Shown: positions 17,213 to 25,485 of the stretch, piece after piece
Layout: every line of letters starts with the position of its first letter
Position numbering within the stretch: position 1 is the first letter of the stretch
Assembly (NCBI RefSeq): GCF_028553725.1
Contig: NZ_CP067124.1
Location: 1,374,001-1,438,000, forward strand
Direction of reading: 5' to 3'
DNA length: 64,000 nt
Origin: Paracoccus alcaliphilus
GTDB lineage: Bacteria > Pseudomonadota > Alphaproteobacteria > Rhodobacterales > Rhodobacteraceae
Notes under the pieces: generated by a model
The model's database searches: none
Told to the model about the DNA's origin: nothing
Seen by the model: only the letters and a program-made list of their open reading frames with translations
Position numbers and translations under genes: made by a program

Positions 17213-18774
17213 GCGGTCCAACGGGTCATCCAGCTTTCGCTGAGGGGCAGACCGTCCTTGTTGCGCAGGCTTGCCTGAAGGTCGGCCAGTTGCGCGTCGC
17301 CCGGCTGGAACTCGAAGGCAAGGCGCAGCACGTCCTCTTTCGGCAGTCGCTTCAGATAGGCATGCAGGATCTGCCCGGCGGAACAGCTGACCTGAATCTC
17401 GGGCAGGGTCTCGGTGAACAGCCGCAGATCATAGTCGATGATGAAGCTGCGGGCATTGCTGTTGTTGATCGACCGGCCCGCCCGCGTCTGGCGGATCTCG
17501 GCCAGCGGCGCATCGACGGGCGGCAACTCGGAAAAGGTCAGGCGATAGCGGAACTCGTGCCGGTTGCCCGCCGACAGCGCCTCTTTGGGCTGCCAATAGC
17601 TGACGATATTGTCGTTGAACTCGTTTTCGACCGGGATCTCGATCAGGCGCACCTCGCCCGGGCCCCAGTTGCCTTCCGGCTCGACCCAGCCCGAGGGGCG
17701 CAGGTTATACAGCGCCTCGGCATCCTGATAGGTCGAGAATTCGCGCGAGCGTTGTGTCAGCCCGAAGCCCTGCGGATCGCGATCCACGAAGGACGCGATC
17801 TGCAATGCACGGTGCGAGGCCAGGCTGCGCCACAGCGCCATGCCGGTGCCGGTGCGCATCTGCAAGCCGTCGCTGTCATGGACGGCGGGGCGATAGTCAT
17901 CGACATTGCGTCGGCTGTTCGGTCCGAACCAGAACATCGAGGTCAGCGGCGCGATACCCACCCCCGCCAGATCGACGCGCGGAAACAGCGCCATGCGGGT
18001 GCGGATCAACGTCTGTGCGCCCGGCGTGATGTCGAACTGATAGGCCCCGGTGACCGAGCGGCTGTCGAGGACTGCATGGACCCGGATCCAGTCCTGCCCT
18101 TCGGCCGGTTCGTGCAGCCAGAAATCGGTGAACAGGGGAAATTCCTCGCCATCGGGGCTGCCGGTACGGATCGCCAGACCCCGCGCCGACAGGCCATAGA
18201 TGGTGCCACGCGCCACGGCGCGGAAATAGCTGGCGCCCTGAAACACCAGAAATTCGTCCATGACGCCGGGGCGGTTCAGGCCGGTGCGCAAACGAAAGCC
18301 CGACCAGCCCATGTCACCCACCGTTGCCAGATCGGCGCCGTCGGGAAATTGCGAGGGATCGAAATCCAGCATCGCCGGGTCAAAGCCGATGGGCGTGGCC
18401 ACGCCCTCGCGCACGACATTGATCCGGACCGGCTCGTTGAAGATCGCGCCGGGGCCCAGAAGGTCCAGCCGGAACTTGTCGTGATTGCCCCACGGATCGC
18501 GGTCGCGTCGGAAGCGGATGCCGCGATACCTGTCGTAACTCAGATCGGCGAAACTGCCGACCAGTTCCGACACCGGCTGGACATAGTCCTGCGCGGCACG
18601 CTCTGCCGCCAGCTCTGCGACATGGTCGAAGCCGAACGGTTTTGCGTCCGGCATTTCGGGGCCGAACGTCTGCGGTTCTGCGCCAGAGGCGCCCTGCGCC
18701 TCGGCGCGCGAGGCCAGGACATGGCCGCCTGCGGCCAGCACGGTGGCTGCGTTGAGAAAATGACGTCGCTTCAT
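17209..18774 (-). CDS. opgG: Glucan biosynthesis protein OpgG/OpgD family, Tat-type signal
   Basis: This periplasmic protein of 521 residues is required for glucan branching and release in the osmoregulated periplasmic glucan pathway. The N-terminus MKRRHFLNAATVLAAGG carries an RRxFL motif, pointing to Tat export, which is more typical of OpgD than of E. coli OpgG; the opgH neighbour favours the OpgG role. Family segments include 'YDRYRGIRFRRDRDPWG', 'FQGASYFRAVARG' and 'SVTGAYQFDITPG'. A good promoter lies 30 bp upstream. It is the first gene of opgGHC. Confidence 0.92.
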   Translation of the reverse strand: MKRRHFLNAATVLAAGGHVLASRAEAQGASGAEPQTFGPEMPDAKPFGFDHVAELAAERAAQDYVQPVSELVGSFADLSYDRYRGIRFRRDRDPWGNHDKFRLDLLGPGAIFNEPVRINVVREGVATPIGFDPAMLDFDPSQFPDGADLATVGDMGWSGFRLRTGLNRPGVMDEFLVFQGASYFRAVARGTIYGLSARGLAIRTGSPDGEEFPLFTDFWLHEPAEGQDWIRVHAVLDSRSVTGAYQFDITPGAQTLIRTRMALFPRVDLAGVGIAPLTSMFWFGPNSRRNVDDYRPAVHDSDGLQMRTGTGMALWRSLASHRALQIASFVDRDPQGFGLTQRSREFSTYQDAEALYNLRPSGWVEPEGNWGPGEVRLIEIPVENEFNDNIVSYWQPKEALSAGNRHEFRYRLTFSELPPVDAPLAEIRQTRAGRSINNSNARSFIIDYDLRLFTETLPEIQVSCSAGQILHAYLKRLPKEDVLRLAFEFQPGDAQLADLQASLRNKDGLPLSESWMTRWTA

Positions 18775-18803
18775 GACCGGAATTGGATGGCAAAAACCCG
18801 TTT

Positions 18804-18832
18804 ATGATAAATGGCCTGGCCCAGACCGGCAA
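18804..18832 (-). promoter_or_regulatory. Candidate sigma-70 promoter of opgGHC
   Basis: On the minus strand TTGCCG (18832-18827), a 17-bp spacer and TATCAT (18809-18804) lie about 30 bp upstream of the opgG start. Both hexamers and the spacing are close to consensus. The rest of the 132-bp gap to ptsP holds no gene. Confidence 0.55.
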
Positions 18833-18906
18833 GTTGTTGGCTAACGCCTTGTCGCGGCATCAGGTTCCCGGGGCCAGCCGTTCCTGTGTTTGCGGCCGGT
18901 TTCCGC

Positions 18907-21150
18907 CTATTGGCGGGCCAGCCATTCAGTGACCGGAGCGCGTAGATTGGTCAAGCCCCCGGCCTCGGCATCGTCGATCACCTTTCGCAGATCTTCGATG
19001 GAAACCCGGCGGATCAGATGCTTGACCGGCCCGATCGAGGCCGGACGCATCGACAGCCGTCCGATGCCCAGGGCGGCGAATGTCAGCGCCTCGATCGGCC
19101 GTCCGGCATCCTCGCCGCAGAAGGACAGCGGCACGCGTGCCTCTTCGCAGCGGGCGACGATCTGTCGCAGCAGCGACAGGAAGGACACGCTCAGCGTGTC
19201 ATAGCGGCGGCGCACCCGTTCGTTCTCGCGGTCGGCGGCAAAGAAGAACTGTTTCAGGTCATTGCCACCGATGGACACGAAGTCGCACATCTCGAAGAAC
19301 CGCTGGGGCGCAAAGGCCAGCGACGGCGTTTCCAGCATGGCGCCGACACGGATATCGGTCGGCATGGCGTGGCCCAGTTTCTGTTCGCGCGACATTTCCT
19401 GCATCAGGATGCGATGGGCGGCCTCGTATTCGGAAATATCGGCTATGAAGGGGAACATCACATGCAGCGGACGCCCGACGGCGGCGCGGATCAGCGCCTG
19501 CAACTGCATCCGCAGCACGCCGCGCTTGTCCAGCCCGACGCGGATCGCGCGCCAGCCCATGGCCGGGTTGGGCTCGTCCTGCGGTTTCATATAGGGCAGC
19601 ACCTTGTCGGACCCGATATCCAGCGTGCGGAACATCACCGGGCGGCCCTTGGCATTGTCCATGACCCGACGGTAAAGCGCCGCCAGCTCGGCCCGGCCCG
19701 GCACATGGCTGCGGATCAGGAACTGCAATTCGGTGCGGAACAGGCCCACGCCCTCGGCCCCCGATCCTTCCAGCGAGGGAAGGTCGGCCATCAGCCCGGC
19801 ATTCATGTAAAGCTGGATCGTCGTGCCGCAGCTGCCGGTCGCGGGCAGGTTGCGCAGGCTGGCATAGCGGTGCTGCGCCTCGGCCTGCATGGCGATCTTG
19901 TCGCGGAAGGCGACGGCGACGGTATCCTCGGGGCGCAGATGGACGATGCCCTGATCGCCATCGACCAGAATCGGATCGCCGTTCAGCGCCTCGGATGTGA
20001 TGCGCGCCGCGTGGATCACCAGCGGAATGGCCAGCGCGCGGGCGACGATGGCGGCATGACTGCCGACGGAACCCTCTTCCAGCACCACGCCCTTCAAGCG
20101 GCGGCCATATTCCAGCAGTTCCGCCGGGCCGATATTGCGCGCGACCAGTATCGGGTCGGCGGGCATCTCGGCCCCGGTATCGTTGCCCTGTCCGGTCAGG
20201 ATGCGCAGCAACCGGTTGGACAGGTCGTCCAGATCGTGCAGCCGGTCGCGCAAATAGGGATCGGCGGCCATTTCCAGCCTTGCGCGGGCCTGCGACTGTT
20301 CCTTTTCGACCGCCGCCTCGGCCGACAGGCCCAGCAGGATGTCCTCTTCCATCCGCTTCAGCCAGCTGCGCGAATTGGCGAACATGCGATAGGTTTCCAG
20401 CACCGCCAGATGTTCGCCGTCGCCAGCAATATCGACGGCGGTAAACATGGAATCGACGGTGCTGCGCAGCCGCTCGATCCCCTCATGCAGGCGGGCGCGT
20501 TCCTTGTCGGGATCGTCGCCCACGGGATTGGTCACGACGACGCGCGATTCATGCAGCCAGACATGACCTTCGGCGGCGCCCTCCTGACCGGTCGCGCCGC
20601 GGATCATCAGTGGAAAGCGATGCTCCAGCGGCATGCCGTCGGACTGGCTGCCCTGAAAGGCGCCCAGTTCGGCCATCTCGGCCAGAACCATGGCGACGAC
20701 CTCCAGCCCGTAAACCTCGTCCTCGGAAAACAGCCGCGGTTCGCGCGACTGCACCACCAGAACACCCAGCTTTTCGCCGACGCGCTGAATGGGAACGCCC
20801 AGAAAGCTGGGAAAGACCTCTTCGCCGGTTTCGGGCATGAAGCGGAAGCCCGGCTCGGACGGAGCGTTGGCGGCGTTCACATTGCGGCCGGTGCGGGCGA
20901 CACGGCCGACCAGCCCTTCGCCCATGCGCAGACGGGTCTTGTGAACGGCCTCGCTGCGCAGACCCTCGGTCGCGCACAGCTCCAGCGTCTCGGCATCGCG
21001 GAACAGATAGATCGAGCAGACCTGCGACCCCATCGAATCGGCGATGTGATGGGTGATCTGGTCCAGCCGGTGCTGCCCGTCACCGGGCGCGCCGAGGATT
21101 GCCTTCAGCCGCCGAAGCAGCTTGCGTGAATCGCTGTCCTTGCGGTCCAT
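18907..21150 (-). CDS. ptsP: Phosphoenolpyruvate-protein phosphotransferase PtsP (EI-Ntr)
   Basis: PtsP (747 residues) is enzyme I of the nitrogen phosphotransferase relay. An N-terminal GAF domain (about 20-165, 'CSIYLFRDAETLELCATEG') precedes the phosphohistidine domain, with the active-site histidine H365 in 'GSVGSHAAIVARA'. The PEP-binding TIM-barrel follows, with 'GVGLFRTELQFL', 'MFRTLDIGSDK' and the C-terminal 'PLSFCGEDAGRP' loop. It autophosphorylates from PEP and passes phosphate to NPr and EIIA-Ntr, regulating K+ and nitrogen/carbon responses in relatives. It sits 75 bp downstream of lysC in the same orientation and may be cotranscribed. Confidence 0.95.
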   Translation of the reverse strand: MDRKDSDSRKLLRRLKAILGAPGDGQHRLDQITHHIADSMGSQVCSIYLFRDAETLELCATEGLRSEAVHKTRLRMGEGLVGRVARTGRNVNAANAPSEPGFRFMPETGEEVFPSFLGVPIQRVGEKLGVLVVQSREPRLFSEDEVYGLEVVAMVLAEMAELGAFQGSQSDGMPLEHRFPLMIRGATGQEGAAEGHVWLHESRVVVTNPVGDDPDKERARLHEGIERLRSTVDSMFTAVDIAGDGEHLAVLETYRMFANSRSWLKRMEEDILLGLSAEAAVEKEQSQARARLEMAADPYLRDRLHDLDDLSNRLLRILTGQGNDTGAEMPADPILVARNIGPAELLEYGRRLKGVVLEEGSVGSHAAIVARALAIPLVIHAARITSEALNGDPILVDGDQGIVHLRPEDTVAVAFRDKIAMQAEAQHRYASLRNLPATGSCGTTIQLYMNAGLMADLPSLEGSGAEGVGLFRTELQFLIRSHVPGRAELAALYRRVMDNAKGRPVMFRTLDIGSDKVLPYMKPQDEPNPAMGWRAIRVGLDKRGVLRMQLQALIRAAVGRPLHVMFPFIADISEYEAAHRILMQEMSREQKLGHAMPTDIRVGAMLETPSLAFAPQRFFEMCDFVSIGGNDLKQFFFAADRENERVRRRYDTLSVSFLSLLRQIVARCEEARVPLSFCGEDAGRPIEALTFAALGIGRLSMRPASIGPVKHLIRRVSIEDLRKVIDDAEAGGLTNLRAPVTEWLARQ

Positions 21151-21225
21151 AGAGGTGCCTGCCTTTGTTGACGGCTTGGCCTTCCGGGCAGTTCCGACCG
21201 CAGCCGGTCCAATGCTGGGGCTGCG

Positions 21226-22482
21226 TCAGGCCGTTTCCAGTCCGAAGGCATCATGCAGTGCCTGAACCGCCAGTTCCATATATTTGCGCTCGATCAGCAC
21301 CGAAATCTTGATCTCGCTGGTGGCGATGACCTTGATGTTGACGTTTTCATCGGCCAGTGCCTTGAACATGCGCGCGGCGACGCCGGTATGGCTGCGCATG
21401 CCGATGCCGACGACGCTGACCTTGGCGACTTCGGTATCCGCAATCAGCTCGTCATAGGCGATGCTGCCGTCGGCCTTGGCCTGTTCCATCGCCTTGCGCG
21501 CCCGATCGACCTGGTTGATCGGCACCGAAAAGGTCATGTCGGTTACCGAGCCGGGGTGGTCCTCGTAATCCTTCTCGGAAATGTTCTGGACGATCATGTC
21601 CACATTCACGCCCGCATCGGCCAGCGGCGCGAAGATGGCGGCGGAAATGCCCGGCCGGTCCTCGACCGTGACCAGCGTGATCTTGGCCTCGTCGCGGGAA
21701 TAGGCGACGCCATTGACGACTTTCGATTCCATGATTTCATCCTCATCGCAGACCAGCGTACCCGAATTCTCGTCGGTATCCTCGAACGAGGACAACACCC
21801 GCAGACGCACCTTATAGCGCATTGCCAGCTCGACCGAGCGGGTTTGCAGGACCTTGGCGCCCAGACTGGCCAGTTCCAGCATTTCCTCGAAGGCGATCTT
21901 TTCCAGCTTGCGCGCCTTCGATGTAATGCGCGGATCGGTGGTATAGATGCCGTCCACATCGGTATAGATGTCGCAGCGCTCCGCCCCGAAGGCCGCCGCG
22001 AATGCGACCGCCGTCGTGTCAGAGCCGCCACGCCCCAGCGTGGTGATCCGGCCCTCATGCGACAGACCCTGAAAGCCCGCGATGACCGCGACCTTCATGC
22101 CCTCGGCGAATTTCTGGTCGATATTGTGGCGGGGGATGTCCACGAACCGCGCCGCCGAATGGCTGGCGGTGGTGTTGATCGGCACCTGCCAGCCCTGCCA
22201 GCTGCGCGCCGGAACGCCCATTTCCTGCAGGGTCAGCGCCATCAGCCCGGCAGTGACATTCTCGCCCGAGCTGACCACGGCGTCGTATTCGCGCGCGTCG
22301 AACATGGGCGAGGTCTGTTCGACCCAGCCCACCAGTTCATTGGTCTTGCCGGACATGGCGCTGACGATGACGATCACGTCATAGCCGCGCTCGACCTCGC
22401 GCTGGACCTTGGCGGCGGCGTTCCGGATCCGATCCAGATCGGCCACCGAAGTTCCACCGAATTTCATGACCAGAAGCGGCAT
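21226..22482 (-). CDS. lysC: Aspartate kinase
   Basis: LysC (418 residues from ATG 22482) phosphorylates aspartate in the first step of lysine, methionine and threonine synthesis. The start gives MPLLVMKFGGTSV and is preceded by GGAGG; a longer frame upstream has no family similarity. Kinase motifs are KFGGTSV (from residue 7), 'SSGENVTAGLMA' and 'TLGRGGSDTTAVA'. Two C-terminal ACT domains follow ('TLVTVEDRPGISAAIF', 'VSVVGIGMRSHTGVAARMF' in parts), so feedback control by lysine/threonine is likely. The product is monofunctional. Confidence 0.96.
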   Translation of the reverse strand: MPLLVMKFGGTSVADLDRIRNAAAKVQREVERGYDVIVIVSAMSGKTNELVGWVEQTSPMFDAREYDAVVSSGENVTAGLMALTLQEMGVPARSWQGWQVPINTTASHSAARFVDIPRHNIDQKFAEGMKVAVIAGFQGLSHEGRITTLGRGGSDTTAVAFAAAFGAERCDIYTDVDGIYTTDPRITSKARKLEKIAFEEMLELASLGAKVLQTRSVELAMRYKVRLRVLSSFEDTDENSGTLVCDEDEIMESKVVNGVAYSRDEAKITLVTVEDRPGISAAIFAPLADAGVNVDMIVQNISEKDYEDHPGSVTDMTFSVPINQVDRARKAMEQAKADGSIAYDELIADTEVAKVSVVGIGMRSHTGVAARMFKALADENVNIKVIATSEIKISVLIERKYMELAVQALHDAFGLETA

Positions 22483-22516
22483 CGCGGGCCTCCAGCAAGG
22501 GGTTTCATTCCGCGGG

Positions 22517-22545
22517 CTTTTATGGGCGGGTGCGGAAAACCGCAA
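22517..22545 (-). promoter_or_regulatory. Candidate sigma-70 promoter of lysC
   Basis: On the minus strand TTGCGG (22545-22540), a 17-bp spacer and TAAAAG (22522-22517) sit about 35 bp before the lysC start. Spacing is ideal and both hexamers are acceptable. Found by eye. Confidence 0.45.
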
Positions 22546-22640
22546 GGGGGCGCGAGACGCCCGGGAAAAATCCATCGCCATTTTCCGCCGCCCCGCCCGG
22601 CCCGCCCGCGCCCGACACCCAAACCACCCGCCTCATCTTT

Positions 22641-22692
22641 GGTGTGAAAATATCCCGGGGGGTCGCGCGCAGCGCGACGGGGCAGCGCCCCG
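22641..22692 (-). repeat. Intergenic palindromic element with CCCCCCGGGATATTTT core (copy 1)
   Basis: On the minus strand the sequence reads GCGCGAC-type hairpin then ACCCCCCGGGATATTTTCAC. The stem GTCGCGC / GCGCGAC (22662-22668 and 22672-22678) has a GCA loop. The CCCCCCGGGATATTT part also occurs at 59590-59608 and in degenerate form at 31371-31390. It lies between the DUF1178 gene and lysC and probably acts as a terminator or REP-like repeat for the DUF1178 transcript. The rest of this 236-bp gap holds the lysC promoter. Confidence 0.6.
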
Positions 22693-22718
22693 GCAACCGA
22701 CCCGCCAATGCGGCCGGT

Positions 22719-23129
22719 TCAGTTGGCCTTCTGGCGCGGTCGGAAGGGCAGGGGCATGACCGGCACGCCGTCCTCGACCAGCGCGCGGGCCTCGTCGGGA
22801 CGGGCCTCGCCATGGATGGCGCGGGCCGGGCTGCGGCCTTCATGCATGGCGCGGGCCTCGTCGGCAAAGCTCAGCCCGACATAATCCGAGTTCTGTTCGA
22901 CATGCTGGCGCAACCTGTCCAGCGCGGTCTCGATATCCGATTGCGGGGCCGTCAGGCTGGGCCGCTCGGCGGGCACGGCAGGGGCCATCAGCGCCTTTTC
23001 CACCTTGGCATTGCCGCAGATGGCGCAGCCGACCTGACCGGCAGCCCTCATCGTCTCGAACCCGTCCGAGGACCGGAACCAGCTGTCGAACTCATGCCCA
23101 TTCTCGCAGCGAAGATTGTAACGGATCAT
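22719..23129 (-). CDS. DUF1178 family protein
   Basis: This small cytoplasmic protein of 136 residues is recognised as DUF1178 from its N-terminus 'MIRYNLRCENGHEFDSWF' and the following CAIC motif. C8 together with C35/C38 resembles a zinc-ribbon-like arrangement. No function is established for the family. The C-terminal half is charged and ends with a basic PFRPRQK tail. It lies 14 bp downstream of waaA and is probably cotranscribed with it. Confidence 0.85.
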   Translation of the reverse strand: MIRYNLRCENGHEFDSWFRSSDGFETMRAAGQVGCAICGNAKVEKALMAPAVPAERPSLTAPQSDIETALDRLRQHVEQNSDYVGLSFADEARAMHEGRSPARAIHGEARPDEARALVEDGVPVMPLPFRPRQKAN

Positions 23130-23143
23130 GTGACTACTCGGCT

Positions 23144-24358
23144 TTACTGCCCCTGTATATCGTTTCTGTCGCGGGTATTCGCAAGATCGCGAAGCCGCGC
23201 GATCAGGGACGCGGGATTGCCTGCGCGCCGGTCCAGCACCGCGCGGGCGGCATGTCCCATCCGCTGCGCCTGCGCCGGATCAGCGGCCAGCCGGGCCACC
23301 GTGGCGCCCAGATCCTGCGGATGAAGCTGCCGCGCGGCCCCGGCCTGCGCCAGCGCCGCAAAGCCTTCGGCATGGTTGCTGACATGGGGGCCGTGCAGGA
23401 TCGCGCAGCGCCATGCGGCAGGCTCCCACGGGGTGTGCCCGCCCCGGTCGGTCAGCGTGCCGCCGATGAAACAGATGCCTGCAGCCGCATACCAGCGCGA
23501 CATCTCGCCCAATGTATCGGCCAGCAGCACCGGCCCGCTTTCCGCCCCACCCGACCGCCGCGCCACGGTCAACCCGCGCGCCGCGATCAGCGTCGCGATC
23601 TCATCACCGCGTCTCGGGTGGCGGGGGGCCAGGATCAGCCGCAGATCGGGGCAGGACTGCCGCGCGGCCAGCCAGGCATCAAGGATCACGCCGTCCTCGC
23701 CCTCATGAGTCGAGGCAGCCAGCCACACGCGGTCCCGCGCCGGATCGTCGGGCGGCGGCGCAATCGCGGCGGGGGCCAGCAGCTTCAGGTCCAGACGCGG
23801 CAGGATCGCGGCTTGCGGCAGGCCAAGGGCGCGCAACCGCTCCTCGCTGCCCGCATCCTGCGCCGACAGCGCCTCGATCCGGCCCAGAACCGGCGCGATC
23901 AGGCCGCGCAATCGCCCCCAGCGCACCGCCGAGCGGGCCGAGATCCGCGCCCCGATCATCGCCTGCGGCACGCCCCGCGCCGCCAGCATGCGCGAACGCA
24001 GCGGCCAGAACTCGCCCTCGACGGTCAGCGCCAGACGGGGGCGGGCGGCGTCCAGAAACCGCCCCAGCGCGCCCGGCACATCCAGCGGCGCCAGCCGCGC
24101 AGGCAGACCCCATCCCGCGGCCATGTCGCGCCCGGTCGGGCTGTTGGCCGTCACCAGAACCTGCGCCGATCCGGCCAGCGCCTCGATGATGATGCGGGCG
24201 GAAACCAGCTCTCCGACCGAGGCGCCATGCACCCAGATATCCGCCTGCGGGGGCGGATCGTCCAGCACCAGCCGCTGCCGCAGTGTTTCGCCTCCGCCCA
24301 TCATGGCGCGCAGCCGCAGGCCGGTTTCGGCAAGGCGGGCGGCGGCGGTGTGAATCAT
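23144..24358 (-). CDS. waaA: 3-deoxy-D-manno-octulosonic acid transferase (Kdo transferase)
   Basis: WaaA (404 residues) adds Kdo to lipid A precursor at the inner membrane. The N-terminal glycosyltransferase domain has the catalytic glutamate in 'HGASVGE' (E50) and the second conserved site 'TVEGEFWP'. The C-terminal half has 'LAPRHPRRGDEI' and 'FIGGTLTDRGGHTPWEPAAW', which bind CMP-Kdo in the family. The usual N-terminal membrane helix is weak, because the protein starts MIHTAAARLAETGLRLR. It heads a two-gene operon with the DUF1178 gene. Confidence 0.92.
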   Translation of the reverse strand: MIHTAAARLAETGLRLRAMMGGGETLRQRLVLDDPPPQADIWVHGASVGELVSARIIIEALAGSAQVLVTANSPTGRDMAAGWGLPARLAPLDVPGALGRFLDAARPRLALTVEGEFWPLRSRMLAARGVPQAMIGARISARSAVRWGRLRGLIAPVLGRIEALSAQDAGSEERLRALGLPQAAILPRLDLKLLAPAAIAPPPDDPARDRVWLAASTHEGEDGVILDAWLAARQSCPDLRLILAPRHPRRGDEIATLIAARGLTVARRSGGAESGPVLLADTLGEMSRWYAAAGICFIGGTLTDRGGHTPWEPAAWRCAILHGPHVSNHAEGFAALAQAGAARQLHPQDLGATVARLAADPAQAQRMGHAARAVLDRRAGNPASLIARLRDLANTRDRNDIQGQ

Positions 24359-24442
24359 CGTCTGAACTCCGGTTGGCGGCCCGCCTATCTAGGGCGTCGG
24401 ACAATGGCTTGGGAAGGCTGTGCTTTTGTGCCGGTCAGAAGG

Positions 24443-24468
24443 TTCTCTCATAACCATTTGTAAGAGAA
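24443..24468. promoter_or_regulatory. Dyad upstream of the Lrp-family gene
   Basis: Inverted arms TTCTCT (24443-24448) and AGAGAA (24463-24468) flank a 14-bp AT-rich centre in the 242-bp gap between waaA and the Lrp-family gene, in the most AT-rich stretch nearby. It could be an autoregulatory site of the Lrp-type protein or part of a divergent promoter. The binding protein is unproven. Confidence 0.35.
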
Positions 24469-24600
24469 TGAAAAACCACAAAAATGGCAGAAAAATCGCC
24501 AATACACGATAAAGACAGTGGACATTTCGCTATTTTAGAGCATTCTGAAGAACAGGAAAGCGGGCCCTGGGCCCGCATCACGCATGAAGGACGACCGCAG

Positions 24601-25074
24601 ATGACCGCGCTTGACCTTATCGACCGCAAGATCGTCGCCGAACTGATGCGCGACGCGACGATGCCTGTCGCCCGGATCGCGGATCGGGTGGGGCTGACGC
24701 AGACCCCCTGCTGGAAACGCATCCAGAAGCTGGAGGCGACCGGCGTGCTGACCGGTCGCGTCGCTTTGGCCAATCCCGCCCGTCTGGGCTTTGGCCTGAC
24801 CGTCTTTGTCGGCGTCGAGGCCCCCGATCACAGCAGCGAATGGCGCCAGCAATTCTCGCGCGCGATCGACACCATGCCCGAGATCATGGAGGTTTACCGC
24901 ATGGCCGGGGAGCTGGATTACCTGCTGCGGGTTTCGGTCTCGGACATGGCCGATTTCGACCGGCTGTATCGCGACCTGACCGATGCCGTGCCGATCAAGA
25001 ACATCACTTCGCATTTCGTGATGGAGAGGATGCGGTTCTCGACCAGCTATCCGGTCGATACCCGCAACCGCTAA
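24601..25074 (+). CDS. Lrp/AsnC family transcriptional regulator
   Basis: This 157-residue DNA-binding regulator has an N-terminal winged helix-turn-helix ('LDLIDRKIVAELMRDATMPVARIADRVG' in parts, then 'TPCWKRIQKLE') and a C-terminal RAM ligand-binding domain ('VYRMAGELDYLLRVSVSDM'). The ATG at 24601 is preceded by AAGGA (24587-24591). The frame stays open upstream to an ATG at 24484, but those residues are not family-like and the DNA there is AT-rich regulatory sequence. No target is evident; waaA (divergent) and itself are candidates. Confidence 0.93.
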   Translation: MTALDLIDRKIVAELMRDATMPVARIADRVGLTQTPCWKRIQKLEATGVLTGRVALANPARLGFGLTVFVGVEAPDHSSEWRQQFSRAIDTMPEIMEVYRMAGELDYLLRVSVSDMADFDRLYRDLTDAVPIKNITSHFVMERMRFSTSYPVDTRNR

Positions 25075-25153
25075 GGCAGGCCGCGCCTGTTGGCGCAATC
25101 AGCTACCGGATCGCTTGACAGGGCGGGGCGGCTGCGCCATGCCGTTATCAGCT

Positions 25154-25340
25154 TCGGTTCCGGTTCGCGCCGGATGAAAAGGGAACGCCGGTGCGTGCCC
25201 TTCGCCATCTGGCGAAAGGTGCAAATCCGCGGCTGCCCCCGCAACTGTAAGCGGTGAGCGATGGCCCTCCATGCCACTGGACGCAGTCCGGGAAGGCGGC
25301 CAAAGCGATGATCCGCAAGCCAGGAGACCTGCCGGTGCGC
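25154..25340 (+). ncRNA. Cobalamin (adenosylcobalamin) riboswitch
   Basis: This is a clear B12-element: the conserved GATGAAAAGGGAA segment (25173-25186), then AAATCCGCGGCTGCCCCCGC with ACTGTAAGCGG (about 25223-25253), GCCACTGG (25273-25280), GGGAAGGCGG and the B12 box AGCGATGATCCGCAAGCC-AGGAGACC (25304-25329). The order and content match the Rfam cobalamin family. It lies in the 5' leader of btuB, about 145 nt before the start. Paired GGCC segments around the btuB ribosome-binding site (25457-25480) could form the expression platform. It should repress btuBFCD when cobalamin is plentiful. Confidence 0.95.
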
Positions 25341-25485
25341 TCACCCATTTCCGGCGCGGGGCGCGCACGGAAAGCGGCCACTCCGCAGAGGTGACAGCCA
25401 CCGTGACCGCGGCGGGCCGTCCCGGCCTGATCCGCAGTCTGCATCTGCAAACCGCAGGCCAGGCCTGCGCTGGAAAGGCCCTGTC

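Noticed and set aside
25115..25151. TTGACA at 25115 as the btuB promoter
   Set aside because: The -35 match is perfect, but no acceptable -10 hexamer lies 16-18 bp downstream (the nearest TATCAG is 25 bp away), so it is not listed as a feature.
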